Positions 39,370-49,101 of a stretch of 64,000 bases of DNA are shown here, one piece after another (position 1 is the stretch's first letter; each line of letters begins with the position of its first letter). The position numbers and the translations under genes were made by a program. The notes beneath the pieces are model-generated. The model worked only from the letters and a program-made list of their open reading frames with translations. It was not told where the DNA came from and did no database searches. Origin of the DNA: a virus; IMG/VR virus record IMGVR_UViG_3300049005_000030, positions 1 through 64,000 of that record; one strand, given 5' to 3'.

Positions 39370-42300
39370 GTGGCCGGAGAGGACGAAATCCGGGTATCCG
39401 CCACGCTGACCGGCGACATCAACGCGGCGCTGACCAAGATGGAAGAGCGCATCAACGCCGTGGAGAACGCGCTCCAGTCCATGGGGCGATCGGGCCAGAC
39501 CGGCGGCCGCACCGGCGCCGAGGGGCTCGACAAGCTGGGCAAGTCGAGCAGGAAGACCGGCGACGAGTCCGAGACCGCCAAACGCAAGGTCAAGGGCCTG
39601 GGCGACGAGGCCGAGAAGACCGGAGTCAAGGCGGGGGCCGGCTCGAAGGGTCTGGACGAGTTCGCCAAGAAGGCCAAGAAGATGGGCGACAGCTCGGGTG
39701 GGCTGTCCAAGCTGCTGACCTTCTACAAGTTCGCCGGCATCGCCACCGGGATCTTCGCCGCTGCCGGTGGCCTCTCGGCGCTGGGCGCCGGCTCAGTCAT
39801 CGCGCTGGCACACCTCGCGCCGCTGCTGCTCAACCTAGCCAACCTCGGCCCGATCGGGCTGGCGTTCGCGGCGAGTATGGCCGTGATCAAACTGTCGGCG
39901 CAGGAGTTGCAGGGGCCCATCGGTCGCATCAAGCAGCAGTTCACCGACCTGGGGTCCAGTGTCGCCAACGCCGGCCTGGTGCAGGGGATGAACCAGCTGG
40001 CCACCGCGATCGCGCCGGCCGTGAAGGTGATCGGCGTCGGGCTACAGGGGATCTCGGCTGAGCTGGGCGGCGGCGCGTCCGCGTTGGGCAAGTGGTCGGC
40101 GCAGGCCACCACGCTGGCTTATCTGTCGGCCATCTTCGCCGGGCTGCGGCCGATCGTGAATTCGGTGCTGGGCGCGCTGCTGTCGTTGTTGACGCCCGCC
40201 CTGGCGCTGATCAAGGCCATCATTCCCACGTCGCAGATGATGGCCGCGAATCTCGCGCTGACCGCTGGCAAGCTGGGCGCATGGGTGCAGGCGGCCAGCG
40301 ACTCCGGCAAGATCACCCAGTGGTTGACCCAGGCGTGGTATCAGCTGCAAAACGGCGGGCACGCGCTCTGGAACATCCTGGTGGGCCTGTTCAACATTTT
40401 CCACGTCGCCTACGGCACAGTGCAGGACTTCGGCAAGGGTATCTTCTTCCTGACCGTCAAGTTCCGCGAGTGGACCGCCTCGGCGCAGGGGCAGGCGCGG
40501 ATCACCAAGTACTTCCAGGACGCGCTGCCCGCGCTGCATGAGATGGGTTTGATTCTCCAGGAAGTGTTGAGTTATCTGGGTCATCTGGGCGGCAGTATGA
40601 ATATCGCGCCGCTGCTTCAGCAGATCCGCGTGGAACTGCTGCCGGCCGTGTTCACGCTGTTGAACAGCCTCACCCAGAAAGACGGTCTCGGTCCGGTGCT
40701 GATCGACCTGGCCAGCGACCTCGCGCTGCTGTTCGCCGGAACCGACTTCGGCGGATTCATGACGCTGGCCAAGCTGGCAGACGACGCGGCCGGCGCGCTG
40801 CTGTGGTTCCAGAACACGGTACCCGGAGCCAACATCCTCATCTCCGCGCTGCTGTTCTCGATGCTGGGGTTCAAGCTGCTGGCCCCGGTGTGGACGATCG
40901 TGGGCAAGGGCGCTGAGGCGTTCAACTGGATCAAGGTGGCGACCAGCGACACCAAGGACCTGACGCTGGCCCAGAAGCTGTTCTCGGGGGGGCTCAATCT
41001 CCTGCCCAAGATCGGCGCGGCCGCCGCCTCGGCCTTCTCCGCCATGGGCTCCGCCCTGATCGAGATGGGCGCGGCCGCCCTGGCCAACCCCATCGTGCTG
41101 ATCGTCGTGGCGATCATCGCCGTGATCGCCGGCCTGGTGCTGCTCTACATGAAGTGTGAGTGGTTCCGCAACGCGGTGAATGCTATTTTCAAGGCCATCG
41201 CCGATTTCGCCGTTATGATCTGGGGCTTTATCGTCGCCGCTTTCTGGGCGTCCATAAACTTTATCGTCGGAATAGCGCAAGGTGTTGCTTCATTCTTTGT
41301 CGGCATCTGGTCCGTTATTTCCGGCGCGGCGGTTGCTGCCTGGAACTTTGTGGCCGATATCGTGAAATCGGTGGTTGACTTCATCGTTGGCGTTGTTATG
41401 GCGATTTGGACCTACGGCGTTCAGCCGGTAGTCAATTTCATCGTGGCTGCCTTTCAGGTCGAATTCGCCATCATCGCGTTCATCGTCCAGACCGCCGTGT
41501 ACATCATCGTCGCCATTATCGTCGGGCTGGCCTTGCTGTTCAAGGCGATCTGGGACGGAATCGTTTTCGTCGCCCAATGGGCCTGGCAGCAAATTGTCGA
41601 CGGTGCGCTATGGCTGTGGAACAACGGCATTAAGCCTGTCATCGACGGGATCGTTAATGAATGGAACGGTCTTGTTCAAATTGTCACCGACGCCTGGAAT
41701 TGGCTGACGAAAACCCTGGGTGACGCCTGGAATGCTTTCTATTCCACGTACATTCAGCCGGTAATCGACACTATCTCATATTACTGGAACGTCTCCGTTC
41801 TTACCTGGCAGATTATGTTCCAGGGATTCGTTGACGGCATTTCCGCTGCCTGGAACTGGATCTACTCGAATGTGATTCAGCCGGTGATCGACGGAATTAG
41901 CACTGCCTGGAACGGCTTGACTTCCGGACTGTCCACGGCGTGGCAAGCGGTAGTCGATTTCATCAGCCCGATTTGGCAGGGCTTCTCCGACTTCGTCGGC
42001 GACGTCATTAAGGGAATCGGCGGGGAATGGGATCAGTTCACCAAGTTCTTGAGTGACGCGTTTACTCCGGTCGGCCACGTCATCGGCGATATCTGGGACG
42101 GGATCAAAAAGGGCGCGGACGCCGTCGTCGACGGCATCAAGGGTGCCTGGAATGGTCTCATGTCCATTGTCAAGGGCGTGTGGAATTTCATCGCGAATGG
42201 CTGGAATTCGATTCCTTCCATCGTGGTTCCCGACTGGATTCCGGTGATCGGCGGCGAGACCTTCAGCCTGCCCAAGCTGCCCACCCTGTGGCACGGCGGC

Positions 42301-42735
42301 CGCGCCGACGGCACCGCCATCGTCGGCGAGATGGGCCCGGAGCCGCTCGTGGTCAACGGCAGCGTGCGCATGGTCGGTGCCAACGGCCCCGAAGTCGCCC
42401 AGATCCCGCGCGGCGGCTACGTCGTGCCCAACCTGAACACGCTGAACGCCCTGCCTGGCCTGACCAAGGCCATTCCCGCCAGTGTGGCCTCCGCCGTCGC
42501 CCGCTCCATCCCCAGCTACGCCGGAGCCCTGGGCGGGTCGTCCGCGCGCGGCGGCGACCCGATGCTGGCCCGCTCGGTCGGCCAGCTCGCCCGCGCCGTG
42601 GCCACCCAGACGCCCTCGGTCACCGTGCACGGCGACGGTGACGACGTCGGCCGCAGGGTGCTCTCGGCCATCAAGACCCTGCGCCGCGAGGATGAGGCGC
42701 GCGGCCGGTACAACTACACCGCAGGGAATGGGTGA
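39370..42735 (+). CDS. Tape measure protein, 1,121 aa
   Basis: The longest tail gene, placed after the chaperones. The N-terminus is helical (INAALTKMEERINAVENALQ), with several membrane-like segments between residues about 570 and 740 (VLIVVAIIAVIAGLVLLYMK). Then comes a Trp-rich stretch of about 20-residue repeats (GISAAWNWIYSNVIQPVIDG, AWNGLTSGL, AWNGLMSIV) to about residue 957. The C-terminal part is Gly-rich. Codons in nucleotides about 41160-42240 end in A or T far more often than elsewhere, suggesting a module of different origin. GTG start after GGAGGTGGGG. Confidence 0.93.
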   Translation: MAGEDEIRVSATLTGDINAALTKMEERINAVENALQSMGRSGQTGGRTGAEGLDKLGKSSRKTGDESETAKRKVKGLGDEAEKTGVKAGAGSKGLDEFAKKAKKMGDSSGGLSKLLTFYKFAGIATGIFAAAGGLSALGAGSVIALAHLAPLLLNLANLGPIGLAFAASMAVIKLSAQELQGPIGRIKQQFTDLGSSVANAGLVQGMNQLATAIAPAVKVIGVGLQGISAELGGGASALGKWSAQATTLAYLSAIFAGLRPIVNSVLGALLSLLTPALALIKAIIPTSQMMAANLALTAGKLGAWVQAASDSGKITQWLTQAWYQLQNGGHALWNILVGLFNIFHVAYGTVQDFGKGIFFLTVKFREWTASAQGQARITKYFQDALPALHEMGLILQEVLSYLGHLGGSMNIAPLLQQIRVELLPAVFTLLNSLTQKDGLGPVLIDLASDLALLFAGTDFGGFMTLAKLADDAAGALLWFQNTVPGANILISALLFSMLGFKLLAPVWTIVGKGAEAFNWIKVATSDTKDLTLAQKLFSGGLNLLPKIGAAAASAFSAMGSALIEMGAAALANPIVLIVVAIIAVIAGLVLLYMKCEWFRNAVNAIFKAIADFAVMIWGFIVAAFWASINFIVGIAQGVASFFVGIWSVISGAAVAAWNFVADIVKSVVDFIVGVVMAIWTYGVQPVVNFIVAAFQVEFAIIAFIVQTAVYIIVAIIVGLALLFKAIWDGIVFVAQWAWQQIVDGALWLWNNGIKPVIDGIVNEWNGLVQIVTDAWNWLTKTLGDAWNAFYSTYIQPVIDTISYYWNVSVLTWQIMFQGFVDGISAAWNWIYSNVIQPVIDGISTAWNGLTSGLSTAWQAVVDFISPIWQGFSDFVGDVIKGIGGEWDQFTKFLSDAFTPVGHVIGDIWDGIKKGADAVVDGIKGAWNGLMSIVKGVWNFIANGWNSIPSIVVPDWIPVIGGETFSLPKLPTLWHGGRADGTAIVGEMGPEPLVVNGSVRMVGANGPEVAQIPRGGYVVPNLNTLNALPGLTKAIPASVASAVARSIPSYAGALGGSSARGGDPMLARSVGQLARAVATQTPSVTVHGDGDDVGRRVLSAIKTLRREDEARGRYNYTAGNG

Positions 42736-43430
42736 GCACGGTGGCCGTCGTGGTGATTCGAGACCCCATCAGTGGAAAGACGTTCAACGGCATTGACGGC
42801 TTCCGGATGTTCCTTTTCAGCGAGAACGGATCGTTTTCGCTATCATTTCCGCTAGCCCCACGCGCCATCAGCTACACCAATTTCGGTAACGACTGGGTGG
42901 AGACGGACCGGTCCGGGAACACGCCGTTGCTGCTGCGCAAGGGCGCGAAGCTGAAGCAAATCCAGTTCTCCGCCCTGATCACCGACAAGACCCTGATGTT
43001 TTCCTCGCAAGCCGGTCAGATGAACGCGATCGAGGCGCTGGCGGTCACGACCGAGCGCGTGCTGGTCAAGTACAGCCAGCAGGAAGCCGGCCTGTGGCGG
43101 GTCGTCGACTGCTCGTTCGACTCCGAGCTGCGCCACCCAGACACCAACGAGGTGGTGCGCGGCACGCTGTCGGTGACGCTGAAGCGCGCCAACGATGCCG
43201 CGCCGGCCGTCGGCCCGGTCACCGGCGGGCCCGCGCCGGCCCCGACCGGGCCGGCGCCGGCACCACCGCCGCGCACCTACACCGTGGTGTCCGGCGACTG
43301 CCTGTGGAGCATCGCGCAGCGTTTCTACGGCAACGGCGCGGCCTGGCCGAAGATCTACGACGCCAACCGCGCCAAGATCACCAAGTCTCCAAACCTGATC
43401 TTCCCCGGCCAGGTCTTCGTCATCCCGTGA
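42732..43430 (+). CDS. LysM-containing baseplate/tail protein, 232 aa
   Basis: The first 155 residues form a beta-rich domain; a Pro/Ala linker leads to a LysM domain at the C-terminus (TYTVVSGDCLWSIAQRFYGN ... LIFPGQVFVIP). Such XkdP/gp53-like proteins link the tail tube to the hub. The GTG start overlaps the tape-measure stop. Confidence 0.88.
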   Translation: MSTVAVVVIRDPISGKTFNGIDGFRMFLFSENGSFSLSFPLAPRAISYTNFGNDWVETDRSGNTPLLLRKGAKLKQIQFSALITDKTLMFSSQAGQMNAIEALAVTTERVLVKYSQQEAGLWRVVDCSFDSELRHPDTNEVVRGTLSVTLKRANDAAPAVGPVTGGPAPAPTGPAPAPPPRTYTVVSGDCLWSIAQRFYGNGAAWPKIYDANRAKITKSPNLIFPGQVFVIP

Positions 43431-43443
43431 GGGGAGGTCACCG

Positions 43444-45291
43444 ATGACAACGTTGTCCGCCGCCCAGGTGGCCGCCCTGGTCAAGCAAGCCGGTTTCCCC
43501 ACGAACGACCAGGCCACCATGGTCGCCATCTGCCGCGCCGAGTCGGGCTACCGCGTCGACGCCATCGGCGGTCCGAACTCCAACGGCACCTACGACTACG
43601 GCCTGTTCCAGATCAACTCGGTGCACGGCTACGACACCCGCAAGCTGACCAGCGACGCCGCGTACAACACCCAGGCCGCCAAGAAGATCTACGACGGTCA
43701 GGGGCTGCGCGCCTGGGCGGTCTACAACTCGGGTAAGTATCAGCAGTACATGAACGAGGCGCGCCAAGGCGTCGCACAGGCGGCCAACGTCAACGGCAAC
43801 CCGAGCCTGCCCGGTTCGAGCGGCGGCGGCACCAACACCACCAGCCAGCCCTCGGTCACCTACGGTCCCAACGGACCCGAGATCACCAGCGCCGGCATCG
43901 GCTCCCCCTTGCAGGCGGCCGGTGAGACCAACTCGCCGCTGCACGGGCTGCGGATCTTCGGCACCGAGATCGGCGGCGACTTCGCCGACGTCATCATCGG
44001 CAACCCCACCTACCAGGCTGGCATCGAGACCGTGCCCAACCTGGTGTTCACCATCGCCGACCCCGGCGGCGACCTGCTGTGGCGCCTGCGCAACATCTGG
44101 GTGCAGGGCGCGCTGGTCCAGTACCTGGACATCGTGCTGCGTATCGACACCATCAAGTTCGAGCCCGGCACGCACACCACCGGCCAGCTGACCTTGTCCT
44201 GCGTCGACGACATCGTCTACCGGCTGATGCAGCTGACCGGCTCGCGCACGGCCGAGGGGATCTCCGCCACCCAGTGGATCTACCAGGAGCTTCAGCTGGC
44301 CGGGCTGAACCCCGATATCAGCTTCCTGGGCGAGTCCGTGCCCACCCAATCAGTGATCAGCCGCGACTCAAACGACCAGTCCGGACAGGCCGGTCAGGGC
44401 CAAAAACCTTCGTCCTGGACCACCATCACCCGACTGGGCAAGGAACTGGGCAAGCGCGTGTTCGTCACCGGCGGCCGACTCGTGTTCGGGTCCAGCCAGT
44501 TCGCCATGCGCTGGACCGCACCCGGGCCGCTGCGGCTGGCCTGGCAGGCACTGGAGCCGCCAGAGAAGTGGTTGACCCTGCCGACGGCCAGCGGCGCCTC
44601 GATCGGCGACCGCGCCAACGTGCTCCAGGTCGACGGCAAGGTGCCGCTCAACCGGGCCGCGTTCTTCCGCCCCGGCGTGCCGGTCGCCGTGTTCGACACC
44701 CCCGCCGTAGTCGGCGACGAGGGAAAGCTGCTCATGGTCGAAAAGGTCAGCTACGACCTCGGCACCGACACCGACGGCGCGGACATCACCCTGCTTGAAC
44801 CAGTCGACCCGCCGGCACAGCCGCCCACCCAGAACTCGGCCGGCACCAACGGCGGCAGCACCTCATCGGGCACGTCGACCTCTGGCGGCGGGGTCGACGG
44901 CCAGGTGGCGCGCATTGTGGCGCTGGCGTTGCAGCAGGCCGGCAAGCGCTACGTCTACGGCGCCCAGGCCCCAGCCTCGGATCCGAACCCCAGCGCGTTC
45001 GACTGCTCGATGCTCGTGCAGTGGTGTTGCGAGCGCAACGGCATCAATGACTGCCCGCGCACGAGCGAGGCGCAACAGGACTGGTGCTCGCGCAACGGCA
45101 CGCTGATCAGTCCGAACGACGCCATCCACGTCAAGGGCGCGCTGCTGTTCCAGCCTGGGCACGTCGCCATCAGCTTGGGCAACGGGTCCACGATCGAGGC
45201 GATGAACGAGTCGCAGGGCGTCCGGCAGGGCAACGCCGCCGGCCGGGGCTGGACGGCGGCCGGCCGCATCCCTCACGCACAGGGGTACTGA
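43444..45291 (+). CDS. Baseplate hub with N-terminal lysozyme-like and C-terminal NlpC/P60 domains, 615 aa
   Basis: Residues 1-110 are a transglycosylase/lysozyme-like domain with the catalytic-type Glu E33 in ICRAESGYRVD, then YDYGLFQINSVHGYD. The middle (about 165-455) is a hub domain of the gp27/XkdQ type (DPGGDLLWRLRNIWVQ). The C-terminal 145 residues are an NlpC/P60 peptidase with C521 in AFDCSMLVQW and H573 in QPGHVAIS. Together they could cut both glycan and peptide bonds during entry. A Gly/Ser linker separates hub and peptidase. ATG 43444 follows GGGGAGG. Confidence 0.9.
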   Translation: MTTLSAAQVAALVKQAGFPTNDQATMVAICRAESGYRVDAIGGPNSNGTYDYGLFQINSVHGYDTRKLTSDAAYNTQAAKKIYDGQGLRAWAVYNSGKYQQYMNEARQGVAQAANVNGNPSLPGSSGGGTNTTSQPSVTYGPNGPEITSAGIGSPLQAAGETNSPLHGLRIFGTEIGGDFADVIIGNPTYQAGIETVPNLVFTIADPGGDLLWRLRNIWVQGALVQYLDIVLRIDTIKFEPGTHTTGQLTLSCVDDIVYRLMQLTGSRTAEGISATQWIYQELQLAGLNPDISFLGESVPTQSVISRDSNDQSGQAGQGQKPSSWTTITRLGKELGKRVFVTGGRLVFGSSQFAMRWTAPGPLRLAWQALEPPEKWLTLPTASGASIGDRANVLQVDGKVPLNRAAFFRPGVPVAVFDTPAVVGDEGKLLMVEKVSYDLGTDTDGADITLLEPVDPPAQPPTQNSAGTNGGSTSSGTSTSGGGVDGQVARIVALALQQAGKRYVYGAQAPASDPNPSAFDCSMLVQWCCERNGINDCPRTSEAQQDWCSRNGTLISPNDAIHVKGALLFQPGHVAISLGNGSTIEAMNESQGVRQGNAAGRGWTAAGRIPHAQGY

Positions 45292-45292
45292 C

Positions 45293-46366
45293 ATGCCCAG
45301 CTACGGCTACGCCTACACCGGCCGCGTGCTCAACTACGACTCCGCCCGCCAGGGCTACTACCTGGAGTCGGTGGCGTTGGCGCCGGACTCGCGCTGGGGC
45401 CCGGTTCCCAGTTGCGTGCCGGGGCTGATCAAGGGCGATCGGGTGGTGATGGTGTCGACCGGCACCAGCCGCGACGATCTGATCATCGTGGCGAAGGTCG
45501 GCGCGGACTTCCCCGACATCGGCTCGATTCCGGGGTTGCAGGCCGCGCTGGACGCCAAACTGGACGACTTCCAGCTGGACCAGGCCAGTGGTGTCGCCGC
45601 ACTGGACGCCGGCCGCAAGGTGGCCTACGCGCGGCTGCCGATCGGCACTGTGGTCAGCACCGTCGCGGCCGGCGACGACGCCCGTATGACCAACGCGCGC
45701 ACCCCGACCGCGCACGCCTCCACCCACGCCACTGGCGGCACCGACCCGATCACCCCGGCGTCCATCGGCGCGGGCGACGCTGCCACCACCGCCACCAATA
45801 ACGCCAACATCGCCGCCATCGCCGGCCGCGAGGAGTTCGACGGCCAGAAGTACTTCCGCCTGTTCGGCGACGCGGTCACCAGCATGCCGCGCTTCCAGGG
45901 CACCACCGCCTCGGCCCTGATGTCCACTGGCAACGCCTACGCCTTCACGCTGGCCAGCTCGAAGCCCATCACCATGCTGAACGCTCACCTGTCGGTGCTG
46001 TCCGGCGGCGGCACCACGACAGCGGTGGCCTCGGTCTACCAGGGCGCGACCGCCGGCAGTCCCCTGTCGCTGGTGTCCACCGGACCTACGCAGACCCCGC
46101 TCAACGGCAACTGGCCGTTCCAGTGCGCGCCAACCGCCTCCCCGTTCGTGGTCAACGCCGGCTACGTCTTGGTGGTGATCCAAATCGTGTCGGGCTCGAT
46201 CATCGTCGGTGGCTCGGCCTCGCTGGACAGCACGATGCTGCTCGGCGCCGGCTCCATGCGGGTGGCTGCGGTCAAGGCGCTGACCGGCACGCCGCCGAGC
46301 ACCATCAACACCGCCGATGGCACCTGGTCGTACTTCAGCTCGATGCCCTGGGTGGCGCTGGACTGA
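45293..46366 (+). CDS. Baseplate spike-like protein with fibre-like C-terminus, 357 aa
   Basis: The N-terminal 75 residues are beta-rich (GRVLNYDSARQGYYLESVAL ... CVPGLIKGDRVVMVSTGTS), consistent with the OB-type domain of gpV/gp5 spikes. The rest resembles fibre tips: TPTAHASTHATGGTDPITP is a fibre-type motif, and the last 150 residues look like a receptor-binding domain. ATG 45293, one base after the hub stop. Confidence 0.75.
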   Translation: MPSYGYAYTGRVLNYDSARQGYYLESVALAPDSRWGPVPSCVPGLIKGDRVVMVSTGTSRDDLIIVAKVGADFPDIGSIPGLQAALDAKLDDFQLDQASGVAALDAGRKVAYARLPIGTVVSTVAAGDDARMTNARTPTAHASTHATGGTDPITPASIGAGDAATTATNNANIAAIAGREEFDGQKYFRLFGDAVTSMPRFQGTTASALMSTGNAYAFTLASSKPITMLNAHLSVLSGGGTTTAVASVYQGATAGSPLSLVSTGPTQTPLNGNWPFQCAPTASPFVVNAGYVLVVIQIVSGSIIVGGSASLDSTMLLGAGSMRVAAVKALTGTPPSTINTADGTWSYFSSMPWVALD

Positions 46367-46418
46367 CCCTCTCGCGTGCCTGCCCGGATCGGCGCGGCCG
46401 ACATGGGACGATGCGCGC

Positions 46419-46742
46419 GTGCGAGTGATCTCTTTTCCCTTCCGACTCGACGGCACCGGCGCGGTGGCCACGGTCGAGCAGGACAGCGACGCCGAGGTGG
46501 AAGAGCAGATCGCACTGGCCGCCCTGACCCGCACCGGGGAGCGAATCCAGGTCCCCACCTTCGGTATCGCCGACCCCGCGTTCAGCGGATTTCAGGCCGG
46601 CGCGCTTCAGCGGCACCTGCTCGACTTCGGGCCGAACGTCGCCATCCAGTCGGTCACGGTCACCCCCACCGTCGACGGGCGAGAGGAAGTCGTCATCGAC
46701 TGGGCCCGCATCGACCAAACCAGGAAGGTGCCTCCGTCGTGA
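46419..46742 (+). CDS. Baseplate wedge protein, gp25/GPW family, 107 aa
   Basis: The pattern FPFRLDGTGAVATVEQD, EEQIALAALTRTGERIQVP, GFQAGALQRHLLDF matches gp25/GPW baseplate proteins, and the length is normal. GTG 46419 has no RBS; GACGAT ends 6 bases before it. The previous gene ends 52 bases upstream. Confidence 0.88.
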   Translation: MRVISFPFRLDGTGAVATVEQDSDAEVEEQIALAALTRTGERIQVPTFGIADPAFSGFQAGALQRHLLDFGPNVAIQSVTVTPTVDGREEVVIDWARIDQTRKVPPS

Positions 46743-47878
46743 CCACACCCGACATCTCGGCGTACGTGGACCTGCGGATCTACGACATCACCGACCAGGA
46801 AATCGTCGACACGGCGATTGCGGCGGCCAAGCTGAACCTGCCGGGCTGGGTGCCGCGCGAGGGCAACAGCGAAGTTGTGATCATGGAGTCGCTGGCCCTG
46901 GAAATCGCCGAGGCCATCGTGGCCATCAACCGGCTGCCCGGGGCGGTCGTCCAGGCCCTGCTGCTGCTCGCCGGGGTCGACCGCGATTTCGGTATCGCCC
47001 CCATCGCCACCGTCACCTTCACCCTGGGCGACCTGCTGGGCCACTCCATCCCCGGCGGAACCAGGCTCTACCTCACTCTGGACGACGGCAGCACCGTCAC
47101 CTTCCTGGTCGAACCGCCCGGTGTCGACATCCCGCCCGGCTCCAACACCGGCACCTGCTCGGTCATCGGCGACGTGTTCACCGACCGGGCCAACGGCATC
47201 ACCGCCGGCACCCGGCTGACCCTCGCCGACCCGGTGCCGTTCATCGAATCCGTGGTGCTGGCCACCAACGTCGCCGACGGCGCGTCCCCGGAGACGGACA
47301 ACCAGTGGCGCGATCGGGGCGTCGCCCGGCTGTCGCGGCTGTCCGACGCCCTGGTGCTGCCCCGTCACTTCGAGGCCGCCGCGCTGGAAGACCCCGACGT
47401 GGCCCGTGCGGTCACCGTCGACCTGTACGACCCCGACAGCGGCCACAGCCCCGGCGGCGACCCCGGGCACATCACGGTGGCCGTGCTCGGCCCCGGCGGC
47501 GCCGCGCTGTCCACTGACGCGAAGGAAGCACTGCGCGTCAGCCTGGAAAGCCGCGCCGTGGCCATCCTTGTCGTGCACGTGGTCGACGCGACCATCGTCA
47601 ACGTCAACATCACCGGGCAGGTCGTGCCGCTGGCCGGCTTCACCTGGACCGTCGTGCAGGCCAACGTGATCGCGGCCGTGCGTGCCTACCTCGACCCGCT
47701 GGTCTGGACCTACGGAGCCACCGTCTACATCAACGAGATGATCTCGCTGGTGGACCGCGTTACCGGCGTGGACCGGGTCGTGTCCATCCAGATCAACGGC
47801 GTCAGCGCCGACTACACCCTTACCGGAGCCACGGCGCTGCCCAAGGCCAACACCGTCTCGTTCACCCAGGGGCCGTGA
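46739..47878 (+). CDS. Baseplate J-like protein, 379 aa
   Basis: A member of the baseplate J family: it follows gp25 and precedes tail protein I. Features include ITDQEIVDTAIAAAKLNLPG, the beta domain starting at FTLGDLLGHSIPGGTRLYL, NQWRDRGVARLSRLSDALVL and GHITVAVLGPGGAALSTDAK. GTG 46739 overlaps the previous stop, with AGGAAGG upstream. Confidence 0.93.
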   Translation: MTTPDISAYVDLRIYDITDQEIVDTAIAAAKLNLPGWVPREGNSEVVIMESLALEIAEAIVAINRLPGAVVQALLLLAGVDRDFGIAPIATVTFTLGDLLGHSIPGGTRLYLTLDDGSTVTFLVEPPGVDIPPGSNTGTCSVIGDVFTDRANGITAGTRLTLADPVPFIESVVLATNVADGASPETDNQWRDRGVARLSRLSDALVLPRHFEAAALEDPDVARAVTVDLYDPDSGHSPGGDPGHITVAVLGPGGAALSTDAKEALRVSLESRAVAILVVHVVDATIVNVNITGQVVPLAGFTWTVVQANVIAAVRAYLDPLVWTYGATVYINEMISLVDRVTGVDRVVSIQINGVSADYTLTGATALPKANTVSFTQGP

Positions 47879-49101
47879 TGACCACATCACTCGGCCACGA
47901 GCCGATGCCCGGCGACGGCACCGTGCCCTATATGTCGACCCTGGTGGACCGGCTTTACCGGCGGCTACCCGAGGTCTACCGGACCATGGACGCGGCGAAC
48001 TCGGACTGGCCGCTCAAGCGCTACCTGGCCGGGTTGCTCACCACGGCCGGCGCCATCGGCGACACGTTCGACGCGATCCGGGGTGACTTCCCCGTCGGCC
48101 CAAGCACTCCGCAGCCCTGGGCGCTCTCGCCCGACGAACTGGCCGTGTGGACAGCCAACCGGATCAACCGCCCTTCGGCGCTGGGCGACCCGAACCAGGC
48201 CGATCCCGCATGGCTGCCGTGGCTGGCCCAGCTGGTCGGCGCGCCGCTGCCGCCCGGGGCCAGCGTGCAGGAACAGCGCGACACCATAGCCTTCGCGACA
48301 TCCGGATGGCGCGGTGGCACCCGTCAGGCCATCGCCGACGCGGCCCGCACCGCGCTGACTGGCTCGATGTATGCCCAGGTCGCACCGCACACGATCCCCA
48401 CCGACAGCGGTGGCACACAGGCCGGTGGCGTCTGGGACATCACGATCATCACCCGAGACAGCGAGACGCCCGATCCTGCCGCCGTGCTGAACGCGGTGCT
48501 GAGCAAGGGCGTAAAACCGGCCGGCGCCGTGCTGCATCACGCCACCTACGGCGCGAGTTGGGCACAGGTCGAGGCTGTGTTCCCGACCTGGTCGGACTGG
48601 AACGCGGCCACCTGGTCGCAGATCGAGCAGGCCGGCTTGGCCTACGTCGCCAATCCCGCCAACCTGCTCACGTCCAACCCGTCGTTCGAGACCGACACCA
48701 GCGGCTGGACCAGCCTGGCCAACTCCACCACCTCGCGCCTGCTCGGTGGCGTCGACGGCCTGGGCGTGGGCCGCGTCACCGCCACCGCGTCCGGCACCAT
48801 CGGCACCACCTCACCGGAAGCGCCCATCACCTCCGGCAACGCCCGGGTGTCGCTGTCGATCCGGCCCGCCGTCACCCGTGACGCGGAGATGGTGACCGAG
48901 TTCCGCGACGCCAGCCATGCGGCGCTGTCCAGCGTCACCGACTCGTTCCCCGCCACCCCGGGCGGCCAGTGGACGCGGCTGGCCGGGCTGCACGCCGTGC
49001 CCGCCAGCACTGCCTACGTGCGGATCACCATCCGGCTGCTGTCGATGGCCAGCGGTGAGCACTTCGACATCGACGCGGTGGACATCCGGAGGACCACGTG
49101 A
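47878..49101 (+). CDS. Tail protein I with C-terminal carbohydrate-binding-like domain, 407 aa
   Basis: The first 245 residues match P2 gpI-like proteins (LVDRLYRRLPEVYRTMDAAN, PAWLPWLAQLVGAPLPPGAS, SGWRGGTRQAIADAARTALT). The remaining 140 residues (NLLTSNPSFETDTSGWTSLA ... FDIDAVDIRR) have the look of a carbohydrate-binding beta-sandwich, which would suit cell-wall attachment. The start is ATG 47878 (TGATG overlap) rather than GTG 47875. Confidence 0.88.
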   Translation: MTTSLGHEPMPGDGTVPYMSTLVDRLYRRLPEVYRTMDAANSDWPLKRYLAGLLTTAGAIGDTFDAIRGDFPVGPSTPQPWALSPDELAVWTANRINRPSALGDPNQADPAWLPWLAQLVGAPLPPGASVQEQRDTIAFATSGWRGGTRQAIADAARTALTGSMYAQVAPHTIPTDSGGTQAGGVWDITIITRDSETPDPAAVLNAVLSKGVKPAGAVLHHATYGASWAQVEAVFPTWSDWNAATWSQIEQAGLAYVANPANLLTSNPSFETDTSGWTSLANSTTSRLLGGVDGLGVGRVTATASGTIGTTSPEAPITSGNARVSLSIRPAVTRDAEMVTEFRDASHAALSSVTDSFPATPGGQWTRLAGLHAVPASTAYVRITIRLLSMASGEHFDIDAVDIRRTT

